A stretch of 64,000 nucleotides of DNA, from contig OY751489.1 of NCBI GenBank assembly GCA_963565915.1, positions 434,001-498,000 on the forward strand, in the 5' to 3' direction. Position numbers and translations under genes: made by a program. How positions within the stretch are numbered: position 1 is the stretch's first letter; each line of letters starts with the position of its first letter. The notes beneath the pieces are model-generated. The model saw only the letters and a program-made list of their open reading frames with translations. It was not told the DNA's origin and made no database searches. The stretch is from Entoloma clypeatum (lineage: Eukaryota > Basidiomycota > Agaricomycetes > Agaricales > Entolomataceae). Below, piece by piece: positions 21,661 to 33,200 of the stretch.

Positions 21661-22958
21661 AGAACAACCCAAGCGGCTTCGAAGCCGCCTCCGCTTGCCT
21701 CAGCCCCACTTGTAATAGACTGAGGTGTTTCTCTTTTGCATATTCTTTTTGGGTCACGTCATCTCTTTGCTGCGCGTACGGTGCGTTCGTCATCTCTATC
21801 CTTTCATTATCTCCTACCCAGGGCAGTTCCGGCAAACATATCTTTTTTCGCTCCACTCCTGGATCGTTTCGCCATATCATTCGATCATGTTATACTCAAC
21901 CTAATGAGTCTTTTCTTGCTGGCAGATAATCCTTCTTAGGTTGGATCCACATATCTCTCGCTCAACTGCTGATATTGAGATATAGGGGCTCACTGAAGAA
22001 ACGAGGCTTGAGTCCTTGCCCACGTTTAATTTATTTAATAACGGGAAGGCGAGTGACCCGGGGATATCGCATCATGTCAATATTCCCTATATTGGGTCCG
22101 TCCTCGTTGAGGTCAGTTCAAACACTGTTATGATGTGACGAATGGACTCACTAGCTTCGATCCTCAGCCATATCACGATGTACAGGTGATTTTTTTCAAT
22201 GAAGTCCTCGCGTTACGGCTGTCTACGCACCGGACTGATTCTGGCCTATAAACGGACAAAAGGATATAACGTCTGTTGTTCTTCAGCTTGTTGAATCTCG
22301 AAACTAAAAGCTTGACCAGACGGGTCAGTTATGATCTTGAGTCTACGCGCTGGGCCTTGACTTGGTAAACCGGCGAGTGGGAACACGTCAAGAGATGGGA
22401 GATCTTAGGAGATCTCTGGATATTAACCTTCTTTACGGGCCTACAGCCCCTTTTAAAGTGAGTTTGGGCGAGCTGTGTCAAGCGCCGCTGAAATAAAATC
22501 AGCCTGCAGGAAGCTGCACCGCGAGGTCAACCCCCTCGCCACCATCAACGACGCTTCGCGTTAGGTCCACACCAGCCCTCCCCCGACTGCAATATCACAT
22601 CGTTATGTATATGTCTGGCCCATTCTACGACAAAACCCATAGAACTCACTTGCAGACGATCACGGAAGTTGTCAAACTGGCCGATAGTAACCTTCGAGAG
22701 CCCCGATCCATCCATGACCAGCGATGCATAACGCGTGGCTTCCTAATTTCATTTGAGCCGCGCTTGGCACTCACTTGACTGTTTGGCTGCCATATACCAT
22801 GCGGCCGGGTTTATGGCACGGGTAGTTCACAGCATGAGAACGCAGTGGACTGATATATGTGCCTAGAGCAATGAGGTCGGTGGGTAAAACCATGAAGTAT
22901 CCATGTCTGGTTGGTACCCCGACCTCAAGGTACCGCTATACCATTCCGTCCCTCAGCA
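21661..22958. other. Intergenic, no gene seen
   Basis: No coherent ORF, RNA or repeat was recognised in this 1.3-kb stretch. Confidence 0.5.
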
Positions 22959-24455
22959 ATGTCTACCGAGGGCGACCCCCAGACGCCGTCTACCGCCCCA
23001 ATGATCGTCGTAAACAGACCCCAGACGCCATCTGCCATTCAATCAATGTATATTGAGAACTATCCCCTGACCCCATCTACCGCCGCAACAATCACCGGGA
23101 ACTCCCCATCTAAGGTCCCAGAAATATCTATCGAGGACCCAACGAAACCCGAGACCTCGTCTACCGCATCCCCGGCGATACCTACCGCCTCATCCGCGCT
23201 ACTTTGGCGTTCCAAAATCCAGATTGCCCTCTGTCTCCTGGCTTTCGTGGTGGTGGTTTCGTTGAGCATTTCCATCGGGTATACACAGCGCACTCCCGAA
23301 TTCAATTCTGTCACTGGGGACTCGCCGGAATCGGACAATGGTCACCGTAAGGCGAGCGCTTTCTTTATCCTTGAGGTTGAGCGTTTCGAACTTAACAACG
23401 AGCCTTGCCGTATTTCTAGGTCACCCTCGGAACAGACTTGGTGCTGATAGATGCCAGTGTTGGCACCATCACATTTGACTGGTATATCTATCAGGACTCC
23501 AAGTGTATTTGGGATTATCCGCTTGCACCTTCAAATTGCACCGGCCTGAACCCGAATTCAACCGTTGACATCTACTTCGACCCGTGCGTAACGTTACAGC
23601 TCTTCGCGTCGCAAGGAACCACTGACTCATTTGACATTGGCAGAAACCTTTTGTCAGGGGAACAGAGCAGTAAATCAGACGATTTTCCCGACGCTCCTAT
23701 TTTTCGCCATAACGCGACTGCCCAATTGGAAGGAGGGTTTTCTAGCCCTATCTTCCGTACAACCCTCAAGTTATTCACCAGCAGCGGAAAAAGCCGGTCC
23801 TCGTTACAAAATTATCCCTTTGATGAGTGGGTGGATCGTGAATTGGTTCCATCTCCTGTATTGATTCTGTCATTTCAGATACCTGACTCAGATTTATATG
23901 GCTGCATACGATTCGCAAACCGGCGACCTCGTCATCCTGACACTTCGCTCCGCATACGGTATTGCTGTGTGAGTGCTTATCACTCGTGCTTTTGATCCTT
24001 CTACTCACCTGGGTGTTTGCCCCAAACTAGTGGCTACAAGGCAGTGGCCACGTATGTCACCACAACTACAGACGGTTTTATTGGAGAGAATATAGTAGTT
24101 ACCCGCTCTGGACTAGTCAAGGCTTTTGTGATCACCATCGTCATCGCTGTTTGTGCGTGCAAAGCACCACGTTTTTTCACTATCTCGCTCGCTGATCCTC
24201 TATTTTCAGGGCTCATAACCTTGATGTTCACGTTCCTTACCATACGCATCCTGTGCGGTCTGGATTTTGACATCGCTTTGCTCCTTGTTCCCGTTGCGAC
24301 CTTGTTTACAATCACCCAACTGCGAAGTTCAATGCCAGGCGCACCACCTGGATTCGGTAGGCGTGATCTCCCAGCAGCCATGTTCGATTTGACTGGAACA
24401 TGAGTTTCTTTTTTCAGGTGCTATTATCGGTAACTCGTTCTTTCCCTGTGTCTAA
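22959..24455 (+). CDS. Multi-pass membrane protein of unknown function (one frame break)
   Basis: Seven exons are inferred: 22959-23346, 23420-23583, 23644-23826, 23879-23968, 24031-24152, 24210-24356 and 24418-24455, with introns of 52-73 nt. The N-terminus is Thr/Pro/Ser-rich with TPSTAP-like units, followed by one strong TM helix (IALCLLAFVVVVSLSISIGY). A lumenal or extracellular part follows (GTDLVLIDASVGTITFDWYI ... YPFDEYLTQIYMAAYD). The C-terminus has three further hydrophobic segments and ends PGAPPGFGAIIG. This layout recalls an Agaricomycete-expanded family of four-TM proteins without known function. Exons 2-7 keep one frame, but exon 1 with its best donor (gtaagg at 23347) is one base out of phase with exon 2. 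A weaker in-phase donor is gtcact at 23310. A recent indel or an assembly error is possible. Confidence 0.7.
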
Positions 24456-25896
24456 GATGAAAATTTCATCTAAACCTAGACTTCGTCGGGACCCTTCCTT
24501 GTCTTGCTGTGACTTCGATCGCGGTATGTTCACGTCTTTGCGACTTTCTTATTATATATTAATTTTATGCCTTGTAGGCTACGGCTATCATCACCACTCT
24601 TATTTTCAAAGGGACGGGCGATGGTTTCAAGTAAGGTGTCCTGCACAGTTCGTGCTTCCGTAGACTGAACGAGAGAGACAGACGCACTCCCGTCCCGTCT
24701 GAGCTGACCTGAATCGTTCAAGCCTTCCCACATACCGGTTGTTGTATTTCATTTTGCTTTCTGTCTTACTATCCTTCCGAATTTGTTATCCCCACTGGTC
24801 GCGGTGTTTAGCTTCATTGTGTGAGGTAGTTCCTCGGACCTGTCACAATGAGAATGATTATTTGTGCACGACAATGGCGAACCACGCGAGCGGCGGCGGA
24901 GAGGGGCACGCAAAGCCGCCTGTGTTGTCACAAGTAGATGAGATGGATGGATATGATATGTATGTTGGGGGCATCAGGAAAACCCTAATTCACTGCTGGC
25001 AGGGGTCGGTGTAACCCGAGGAAACACCGAAAAAGAAACACGTGTTTGTGCGGGGAATACAAAGAGGTTTTCTCTCGCTAATCAGAGATGCTTTGTGCCC
25101 AGAGGCGAGCAAATGTTAGGCGAAACGCGGTTGTACCCCATATTCCGGTGGTACGACCCGATAAAATTGCGCATGAGGCTACAGGCTAAAAGGCAGGGAG
25201 GGAGGGAATTTTATATATTTTTTGTATATTTGCACATGTCGCGGGCTATACGCCCTTATATTTTCTCTGTATACACTCGCTGCGGGCTTACACCCAAATA
25301 TACTGCTTTTCTTCATTCTCTGATTAAGTCCATTAAGGGCCTCCTGCTCAGAACTAAAGTATTACTAAGTCTATCGCGAAGACGTTGGACGAAGTCTCAT
25401 TTTACTTTGATCATTATGCTGCATGGCACTCAGGGGTTCGGTATATCTATTTGATGGTGATTATGTCTTTCTGATATCTCCTTCCGAGATTCCGCTCTTT
25501 CATGTTCTGTTTCATTTATGGTGATTTGAGGTTCCCAATTGTACTGGAACAGGCTCGCGACCCCCCACTCCCCCACACTAAAGAATACAACTCTCTGAGT
25601 TGGACGTCGCTCTATTCCGTGAAGGCAAGCCTAGCATCGCGAAGCTCCCCCTGTCGACTATCACAAGGGCTGATTATCCCCTCGTAGAGGGAACCACATC
25701 AGTAAAAGGGCAAATTACTTAATGCTACTTAGGCTTACTTAGCAGAGTGCCAAGAACACTAAGGCACCAAGACGAGCCCAAGAAGAATGTTCGACTTGGA
25801 CCTGACTCAGGAAAATGTTGCCTCCAGGAGGGATTCTACTCCAAGTAACCAGTAAGTACTCGAAGTGTATCTCAAGGAAAAGACTTCATAAAGAAT
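24456..25896. other. Intergenic up to the copia target site
   Basis: No supported gene, RNA or repeat. The stretch ends in the left target-site copy AAGTC (25897-25901) of the copia element. Confidence 0.5.
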
Positions 25897-25901
25897 AAGT
25901 C

Positions 25902-26191
25902 TGTTGGAACAGCATACAATCACATCAACGCTGGAGGTGATCACAGCGAATGCGTCGTCTTGCAGTCCTAGTGTACTCTATGCTACACGCTACGGATCGT
26001 GTATCTATGATAGAGAGAGAACCTACTACTAACCTTGAGAGGTGTTTGCAGGTGGGGGTTACTTGTTAAGAGCGTTATATTGCACAGAGAATAAGGACAG
26101 TCTTATATACTAGTCTACTTATTTGTACACTATTTGTACATCATGGGGTTGAGCACATGGCACGTCTAATGGAAGCGGAACTCGTTCAACA
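25902..26191 (-). repeat. Copia 3' LTR
   Basis: 290 bp, tgttggaac...cgttcaaca, paired with 31860-32149. Confidence 0.97.
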
Positions 26192-26217
26192 CTCCCCCTC
26201 AATGTGTATACATCGGA

Positions 26218-29200
26218 TTATGAAAATGTCAAGCCTAGATGTTGGCGACATCTTTCAAAGAGTTCCCGACTAAGATTTTTAGTTAGCATATCCGCGGGAT
26301 TGGATGTGCCTTCAATGTACTCTACAGTGATCAATCCACGAGAGATGTACTCTCGGATGATGTGATATCTAAGATCGATATGCTTAGTATGGCGTTCCTG
26401 TACAGGGTTGTTCCCAATAAAGATCAAGCCATGATTGTCGGCATAGATCGGAACATTCCACATTAGGAAGCCAATCTCCTGGAAGAGTTGGATTACCCAT
26501 TTTACTTGGCGGCCACAATCGGACATCACCATGTACTCTGCTTCAGTAGATGAATGAGCAATGGTTTTTTGTAGACAACAAGTCCAGCCTACAGAAGCAC
26601 CTGCAAGCTTCAGAAAAAAGCCGGTGCAGCTTCGACGCTTAATTTCATCGGATGCCCAGTCAGAATCTGTGTAGGCATGTAAGCCCACATTTTGATCACC
26701 GGAATAGGTCAGTCGGTAATCAGAAGTGCCCACGAGATAGCGGATTATATACTTCGCTTTATCAATGTGTTCCTGGGTAGGATTTGCCGAGAACTGTGAT
26801 AACATAATCACGGCAAAGGCAATGTCGGGTCGTGTACTGATCATTAAATATAGCAGAGACCCTATGATCTGCTGAAATTGTGATCGAAGCGCAGCAGTGG
26901 CAGTGCCAGCATTTGCTGTCGGCTTGTATCCAGTGGGTAGAGGAGTCTTGGTGATCGTTGCATTTGTCATGCCGAATCTCTCTACTACTTTCTGTAAATA
27001 GGCACATTGATCGATCATGATCGTATTCTTGGTACGCGTGATGCGCATTCTCAAGAATTCAGTGGGTTCACCTAGATCATGAGATTCCCAAATGGCCATG
27101 AATTCGGCTCTTTTAACAGTTGTAAGCTTAGCGTCTGGTCCCATGAACATTGCATCATCGACATAGATTATCGCTAGTACGATGGTTCCGTTCGGGGAAT
27201 AGAAAACAAAGATTCCGGCGTCAGATATGACCCTTCGGAAACCTAGTTTCTTCATGGATTTCTCCATGGCATGCCACCATGCAAGTCCAGCCTGCTTCAA
27301 ACCGTAAATAGCCTTATGCAGGCGCCAAACAAGAAGTTCTTTGCCTTTTATTTTGAAGCCTTCAGGTTGCATCATGTATAACTCTTCCTGGAGTTTCCCA
27401 TAAAGGAAAGCAGCAGTTATGTCAAGCGCAAGAATGACCCAACTCTCAAGCGCGGCGGTAGCAAGCATGAGATGTACTGTCTCGAATCGAACTACGGGAG
27501 AGAATACCTTGTCGAAATTGATTCCCTCGATTTGCGAGAACCCTTGAGCAACAAGCCGAGCCTTTTTATGGCCGTCGGTCTTTATGTCGAAGACCCATCG
27601 TGATCCGATGGCCTTCCGTCCGGTTGGTAAAGGTGTTAGATCATAGACATCACGCCGCTTGATGCTATCAAGTTCCTTACGGCATGCGTCTAACCACTCA
27701 TCCTGGAGGTTTTTCGGCATTTTTGCAATGTCGCGAAACTTCATCTCCCGGATATCACGGAACTGTGAGAGATTAGATACAGAGTGAGGAACGGCTGATG
27801 CAAGTAGCGCGTTCAACTCAGCGATCTGTTTTGTGTCTCTCCCTCGTTTCCGAACTAATCGTTCTAGGTACAAGTTAAATGCTTTTGGACCTAGCTCCAC
27901 ATCATTCATCATTTCGCGCAGTAAGCTCTCCGCATCCGTATCTTGCAAAAGTTTGTCATCAGGAACTTTGGGGTCATCGGGAGGAGTACCGGAAGATCCA
28001 CTAGGCCCTGCGTCAGGCGGGGCTAAGGGGGAACTAGGTTCCACTTCTTCCTGTCATGATCGGGGAATATTGCGGAGCTGGGAAGGCTCACGCTGCTGTT
28101 TCTCTCGATTCACGGCTTCACGCAAAGAGCGTGTGCGATTGATGTCGCGTTGTTGTTGCGCGGGGTGCCGTTGCTCCCCGTAGATGTTGCCTTCCCATCG
28201 AGGTGGGTTAGCATTCCTTCGTGGTCGAGGGACATCAGCAGGCGGAGGATTTGCTGGCTGGTTCTGGACCTCAGGATCATCCTGATTTGAAGGTGGTACA
28301 TCAGCGCCGTCGCGCTGGTTTCCATTTGGAGCAGAAGGGGGATCGGGGGATTCATCTCCGCTCGGCTGATTACGCTGGCGGGAGTGATAATGAACATCTC
28401 TGTCTCCGAAGTGGTGATCAACATCGTCATCAGGGTTTCCGTCATCCTGAGACTCATCATGGGAAGGCTCATTTTCCATGGGTGTGTGTTGTGGCACTTT
28501 GGTATCCGGACACCTTGGAAAGAGTGTTTCATCGAATACCGCGGTAGTACCAATAAAGATACTGTTTTTATCAGTCATAAACTGATATGCTTTCATTCCT
28601 GGTTTAAAACCCATAAGGGTCATAAGCTCCGCATGTGGATTTAATTTATTCACATGGCGTTCTTCAGGAATATAAACATAGGCAGCGCAGCCTAAAACAT
28701 GGAGATTTGATACATCCGGTTTTTCCCCTTTTAAAGATTCAAAAGGTGTTTTCCAATAAAGTTGTTTAATTGGCGTGCGATTATAGACATGCACGGCGTG
28801 TAAAACGCAAAACTCCCACCATGATTGTGGTAAGCAGGCGGCAAATCACATCGCCTGTGCTTTTTCTACAATGGTGCGGTTAATCCTTTCGGCTCGACCG
28901 TTTTGTTGGGGTGTATTAGGAGCTGAAATTTCCATGGCAATTCCAAGATCCTCGAGGTATTTTACTACCCCAGTTTCCTTTTTGAACTCTCCCCCTCCAT
29001 CAAAATGCCATCGGCAAAATTGGGCATTAAACTGGGTTTTCATAAGTGTTGTCCACTTTTTGAATGCATCAGAGGTATCGGATTTGAGTTTCAACAATAC
29101 CGTCCAAGCATGCCCAGAATAGTCATCCAAGAAGCTGACGTAGTATTTAAATTTGTGATAGGAGGCGACAGGAAACTCTTTGAGGTCTGAATGGAGCAAC

Positions 29201-31488
29201 TCAAAGGGTCTGGAAGCACGTGAAGATGAAGGAGGGAAGCTTTTCAACCTCAACTTCGCTTCTGCGCAGGGACGGCATGGCTTATCCTTAAGGGGAAATT
29301 GGACGTCCCTTGGGAATCCATCACATGCGTCGGGTGCCTTTTTCAGGACATCTTTACCAGGGTATGCAAACCGCTGATGCCAAATGCTGTAATCGGCTCT
29401 ATAGACATCGATATTTCTAGCATTTAGCTGCGTGATTTGTTCAACACATGTATTTACCCAGTATATTGTTGAACCGGGAAAATGAGGTTCACATCTTAGT
29501 ACACACTTTCCATCTTTGAAGAAACTAAGATTGTCAGCTGAGCCAGCGACATTTAATCCAGATTCTTGAAGAATTTCGCCCATCAACATGAGGCGAGTGG
29601 AAAGCTCTGGGATGTGTAGAACCGGATAAAGCTGAGTCGTTAGACTTCTTGGCTTTCCTTGACGCAATGGTATCGTGTGAGTGATAAACACGGTCCCTCT
29701 TCCTTTTATAGAGATCTTTGCTTTGCCCGCAGTTTGGGCAGTACGGACAGATTTCTCTTCTTCGTACATTGCAAAGTCACTCATCTCTGCAGTGAAGTGC
29801 ATACTAGCGCCAGAATCCATGATCCACTCGGCGTCATTAGTATCTTTGGATTTGTTCTTACATTTCAAACATGAGGCAAAATGATCATATATTTCCTCCA
29901 TGAAGGAGGCAGCAATGACAGGTGAATTTAAATAACAACAACCCGGTTCTAGTGACTCATCACGAATCTGGGTGTGTTCTTCTGTCATTGTGTGCTCATG
30001 TGAAATTTGTGAAAGAACGTACCTCGGGTCATCACATGACGAACCTCTGAAAAGCTCATTGTCGACTTCATCTGCCCAACTGAAACACGTCTGCTTGGAC
30101 GGTCCAGGTTCATCTTTGTCATACTCATATTCCTCATCGAAGTCCATCATGGTATCGGCATCATAATCTTGGTGTTCCATCAGGAACAGGGAAGCCTCGT
30201 CCATTACATCATCGTCAGGAGTCGAATATATCCCCAGAATGTCTTCGGGGTATATGACGTTATTGACGTTTTGGAGGGTCTGGGACGTTCCCACAATGCC
30301 AAGAGATGTGACAATGTCGCACGCTGCCTGCATTTCAGGGTACATCAACGGTTGATTAACCGGAGCACCTGTGAAGCGCTGCGCAGACATGTTTGTCATG
30401 CGATCAAGGAGTTCTCTCGCACCAGCAGTCATGATATGTTCAGCAGGACTAGATGTCAACCGTGATTTGAGAGGAGGACGACAACAGGGGTCAGTCGTCG
30501 GAGTAGAAGATTGTTGGGGGGGAATGACGTGTCCCGAGCCTGTGACAGTGGTGAAGGGAGGTGTCGGCAGATTCATAGACATTGCCGATGAGGCAACATG
30601 AGAGCAGCCGGCGGTGTCATCTGCAGCGGCCTCTTGGGCGCGCTGGGCCTTTTTCCAACTCCGCGACCCTTCCTTTTTAGGTACAAATGGCTGCTTCTTA
30701 TTCTGATCACCGGAGTTGTTCGACGGTGTCTCCTTTGCCTTGCCTTTTCCTTTGTTCTGTTGATGAGGTTTGCCGGAATTCTGGTTTGATCCAGAAGCAT
30801 CAGCAGGTCCCAGACCATTGCGCCAGCGGGGTTCCTGTCCTTTCCGCTTGACAGCGGAGATCTTGTTGGCAGCCGGAAGTTGTGCTTCGGCTTGTATGCG
30901 CATATGCTCTGCAGTTACAATCTCTTCAACATCTGTAAGTTTGAAAGTGTCTAACTTCCATTCTTTGGCCAGATGCGAACCAAGATGTTTCCATTTGGGA
31001 GGTAGACGGTGCACAGCAAGCATCCCTTGCAATTTAGGAGCGAAGGGGATCTTGTGCCCATTGAGGCATGCCAAGAGATCATGGAATTTAGAGAATTCTG
31101 GACGGGGGTCACCACCAGTCAGGTGCCAATCGAGAGTCAAGGCAAAATCCTTGAACATCTCGTCGGGGCCTTTGTTCTCAAAGAGAGTTTTTAGCTGATC
31201 CCAAACCTCTTTCAAAGTCTGGAACGCTGTAACCTCATGTTTTACAGACTCCACCAGAGATAAGACGATTGCGCCGCGCGCTTTCAAGTCTTTCTCCTTC
31301 CACTTGCGGAACTTCTTTCATTGTTCAGACGTCGAAGCGGCTGTCAGGGAGGTTGGCTGTAACCAGTCCCCGGATATGAGCATCCAGGTCCCTTCAAACT
31401 GTAAAAACCCTGTCATCTTATCGCTCCACTCCTTCCAGTTAGAGCTGGTCATTTTGACGACAGCGGATTTGTAATCAAAAGAAGACAT
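26218..31488 (-). pseudogene. Copia Gag-Pol polyprotein with three TGA stops
   Basis: One reading frame runs from ATG 31488 to the stop at 26218, interrupted by TGA at 31318-31320, 28846-28848 and 28054-28056. Gag (MTSSNWKEWSDKM..., RKWKEKDLKARGAI) lacks a visible CCHC knuckle. Protease has WIMDSGASMHF. The integrase zinc region reads WHQRFAYPG...CRPCAEAK, where the second His of HHCC is Tyr. The integrase core has LHSDLKEF, DGGGEF and PQQNGRAERINRTI (D-D-E). RT has AFLYGKL and IYVDDAMFM, and RNase H has YTDSDWASD, STEAEYM and YADNHG. Downstream of each TGA the frame is still good, so the stops are recent. The element would encode capsid, protease, integrase and RT for a cytoplasmic particle. 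Confidence 0.93.
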
Positions 31489-31818
31489 GATTTGATGTGA
31501 AGGGTGAGAGCGCAAAAGACTGGAAATAGAATGCGTCAGTCACATGTCAAATCGCTGGATCTTAGATGAAACAGGGACACAGCAACATGTGTTTTACTCC
31601 ACTAGGGTCCATCAGACCCCTATTCCATGTTTAACGTCGTACACAGAGTTAACTGGTAGACACGTGGATGGGCATCACAATCATCGGGGTATTAGCTCAT
31701 CATGCTACACGATGATGTGGGATTAAACATCCACATAATCATTAATGTTGTATGTACAGATCGAGGTGCACTTGATCTATCGTGTTCGCGATGTAGCGGC
31801 ATCGAGTCTACTAAGACT

Positions 31819-31859
31819 GCCAGCGATGAGCGCAATGGCGAGTCTCAGGGCTCATAACC
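31819..31859 (-). promoter_or_regulatory. Primer-binding site matching a tRNA-Met 5' half
   Basis: Directly inside the 5' LTR the plus strand reads like the 5' half of a tRNA: a possible acceptor strand gccagcg, a D-arm-like region, then gggctcataacc, the anticodon arm of methionine tRNA (CTCATAA loop). The element's RNA is thus complementary to a tRNA half ending in the anticodon loop, as known for Drosophila copia and yeast Ty5 with initiator tRNA-Met. The anticodon-arm match is exact. The D-arm is a looser fit. Confidence 0.65.
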
Positions 31860-32149
31860 TGTTGGAACAGCATACGATCACATCAACGCTGGAGGTGATC
31901 ACAGCGGATGCGTCATCTTGCAGTCCTAGTGTACTCTATGCTACGCGCTACGGATCATGTATCTATGATAGAGAGAGAACCTACTACTAACCTTGAGAGG
32001 TGTTTGCAGGTGGGGGTTACTTGTTAAGAGCGTTATATTGCACAGAGAATAAGGACAGTCTTATATACTAGTCTACTTATTTGTACACTATTTGTACATC
32101 ATGGGGTTGAGCACATGGCACGTCTAATGGAAGCGGAACTCGTTCAACA
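31860..32149 (-). repeat. Copia 5' LTR
   Basis: 290 bp, same ends as the left copy, with about 5 transitional differences from it. Confidence 0.97.
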
Positions 32150-32154
32150 AAGTC

Positions 32155-32765
32155 AAGCACTAATGAAAACATGGCAAATGGCATGACTTGGCTGACTTGA
32201 CCTGATCTTGCCTTCGAAAATGGTTCTTAAGGTTTGAAAGCACACCAAGTAACATTCAAGACACTTAATTAAATTTCAAGTACTATTGAAGTTAATACAA
32301 AGGTACATATATTTAAAGAGGGGAGAAGGAATGGGGTGTCTGCATTGTGGGTACTGGGTGGTACAAATCCCCATCAGCAGTCATGCTCGCCACCACCTTC
32401 CCCTGTACATTATCGGTCATTCCTGTATCTGCCGGAAGTCGTCGCCGTAGTCGCTGCACATTACCGCGAGAGGCAACTAGTGGGTGGGTGCGGTGCGGCA
32501 TTGGTCATCCCCTGTCCACCCACGTTCTGCATGGGTGTTGTGCGGCATCGGTCATTCCTGTATCCACCGGAGTTGAGGTCGTCGTCCCTTACCACAGGGG
32601 CCTGCTAGTGAGCGAGGGCGCGGGTGCGACATGGTGTCTGTTGTCCGCGTGTGCACTGGTGTTGTGGGTCATTGGTCATTCCGTATCTGCCAAGAGTTGT
32701 GGTTGTTGTCCCTTATGCCAGCAGGGGCTGCTAGCAAGCAGCGGCATGGGATCGCCTCTCACTCC
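32155..32765. repeat. Imperfect tandem units between copia and gypsy A
   Basis: From about 32,390 a unit of roughly 100 bp recurs, imperfectly, three or four times (ggtcattcctgtatctgcc ... gtcgtcccttaccacagggg ... ctgctag). A diverged inverted relative occurs at 40,370-40,640. It does not look coding. The repeat may belong to an unrecognised non-autonomous element. Confidence 0.5.
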
Positions 32766-32770
32766 CTCAG

Positions 32771-33140
32771 TGTTATGGACTAACGACTACAGACGTATAC
32801 GCTTACCTTTTCACTTTTACTCATCGGCCCCCGCTTACACATATCGTATTATACTTTATTCCCTTTAGTATACTTCGCTCCCGCGCTGACTCGCTTTCCG
32901 CAGCTGTCTGACTCATTCCGCAGTCAGCTTACTCATTAGTGCATAGCCTTCCGCAGTCGCCTTACTCATGCGCACTGCCTTCCGCAGTTACTGACTCATT
33001 CGCTACCGCTCATAGTCAGTACTATATAAACCTCATGTACCATAGCTACATTCCTTAGATTTAGCAATCACATTGCTCTTCGCCTTTCCATCTTCCTGCA
33101 TACTCTGCCCAAACCTTGGAACGGTTTGTTACGCATAACA
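32771..33140 (+). repeat. Gypsy A 5' LTR
   Basis: 370 bp. It has a TATA box (tatataaa, 33023-33030) and several TGACTCA-like motifs in U3. Confidence 0.95.
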
Positions 33141-33153
33141 AGTTGCTAAATCT
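33057..33153 (+). promoter_or_regulatory. Self-priming pair: RNA 5' end and PBS
   Basis: Agatttagcaa (33057-33067) lies 27 bp after the TATA box, at the expected transcript start. Its exact reverse complement ttgctaaatct (33143-33153) starts two bases after the LTR end, where a tRNA-primed element has its PBS. In fission yeast Tf1 the first 11 nt of the mRNA fold back on such a site and prime reverse transcription. No tRNA match is evident here. Confidence 0.85.
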
Positions 33154-33200
33154 CGTTAGGTTCGCCCAGAGCGAAGAGAGCAACTACCAGACGAGTCAAG

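Larger units (their letters stand above)
25902..32149 (-). mobile_element. Full-length Ty1/copia LTR retrotransposon
   Basis: The element is 6,248 bp with two 290-bp LTRs (25902-26191 and 31860-32149) that start TG and end CA, flanked by the 5-bp duplication AAGTC (25897-25901 and 32150-32154). The LTRs differ at about 5 positions (1.7%), all transitions. The order gag - protease - integrase - reverse transcriptase - RNase H defines copia. The coding strand is minus, so the right LTR is the 5' LTR. A polypurine tract (ttgagggggag on the minus strand, beside 26192) precedes the 3' LTR. Three in-frame TGA codons inactivate the polyprotein, so this copy is dead unless complemented. Confidence 0.97.
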
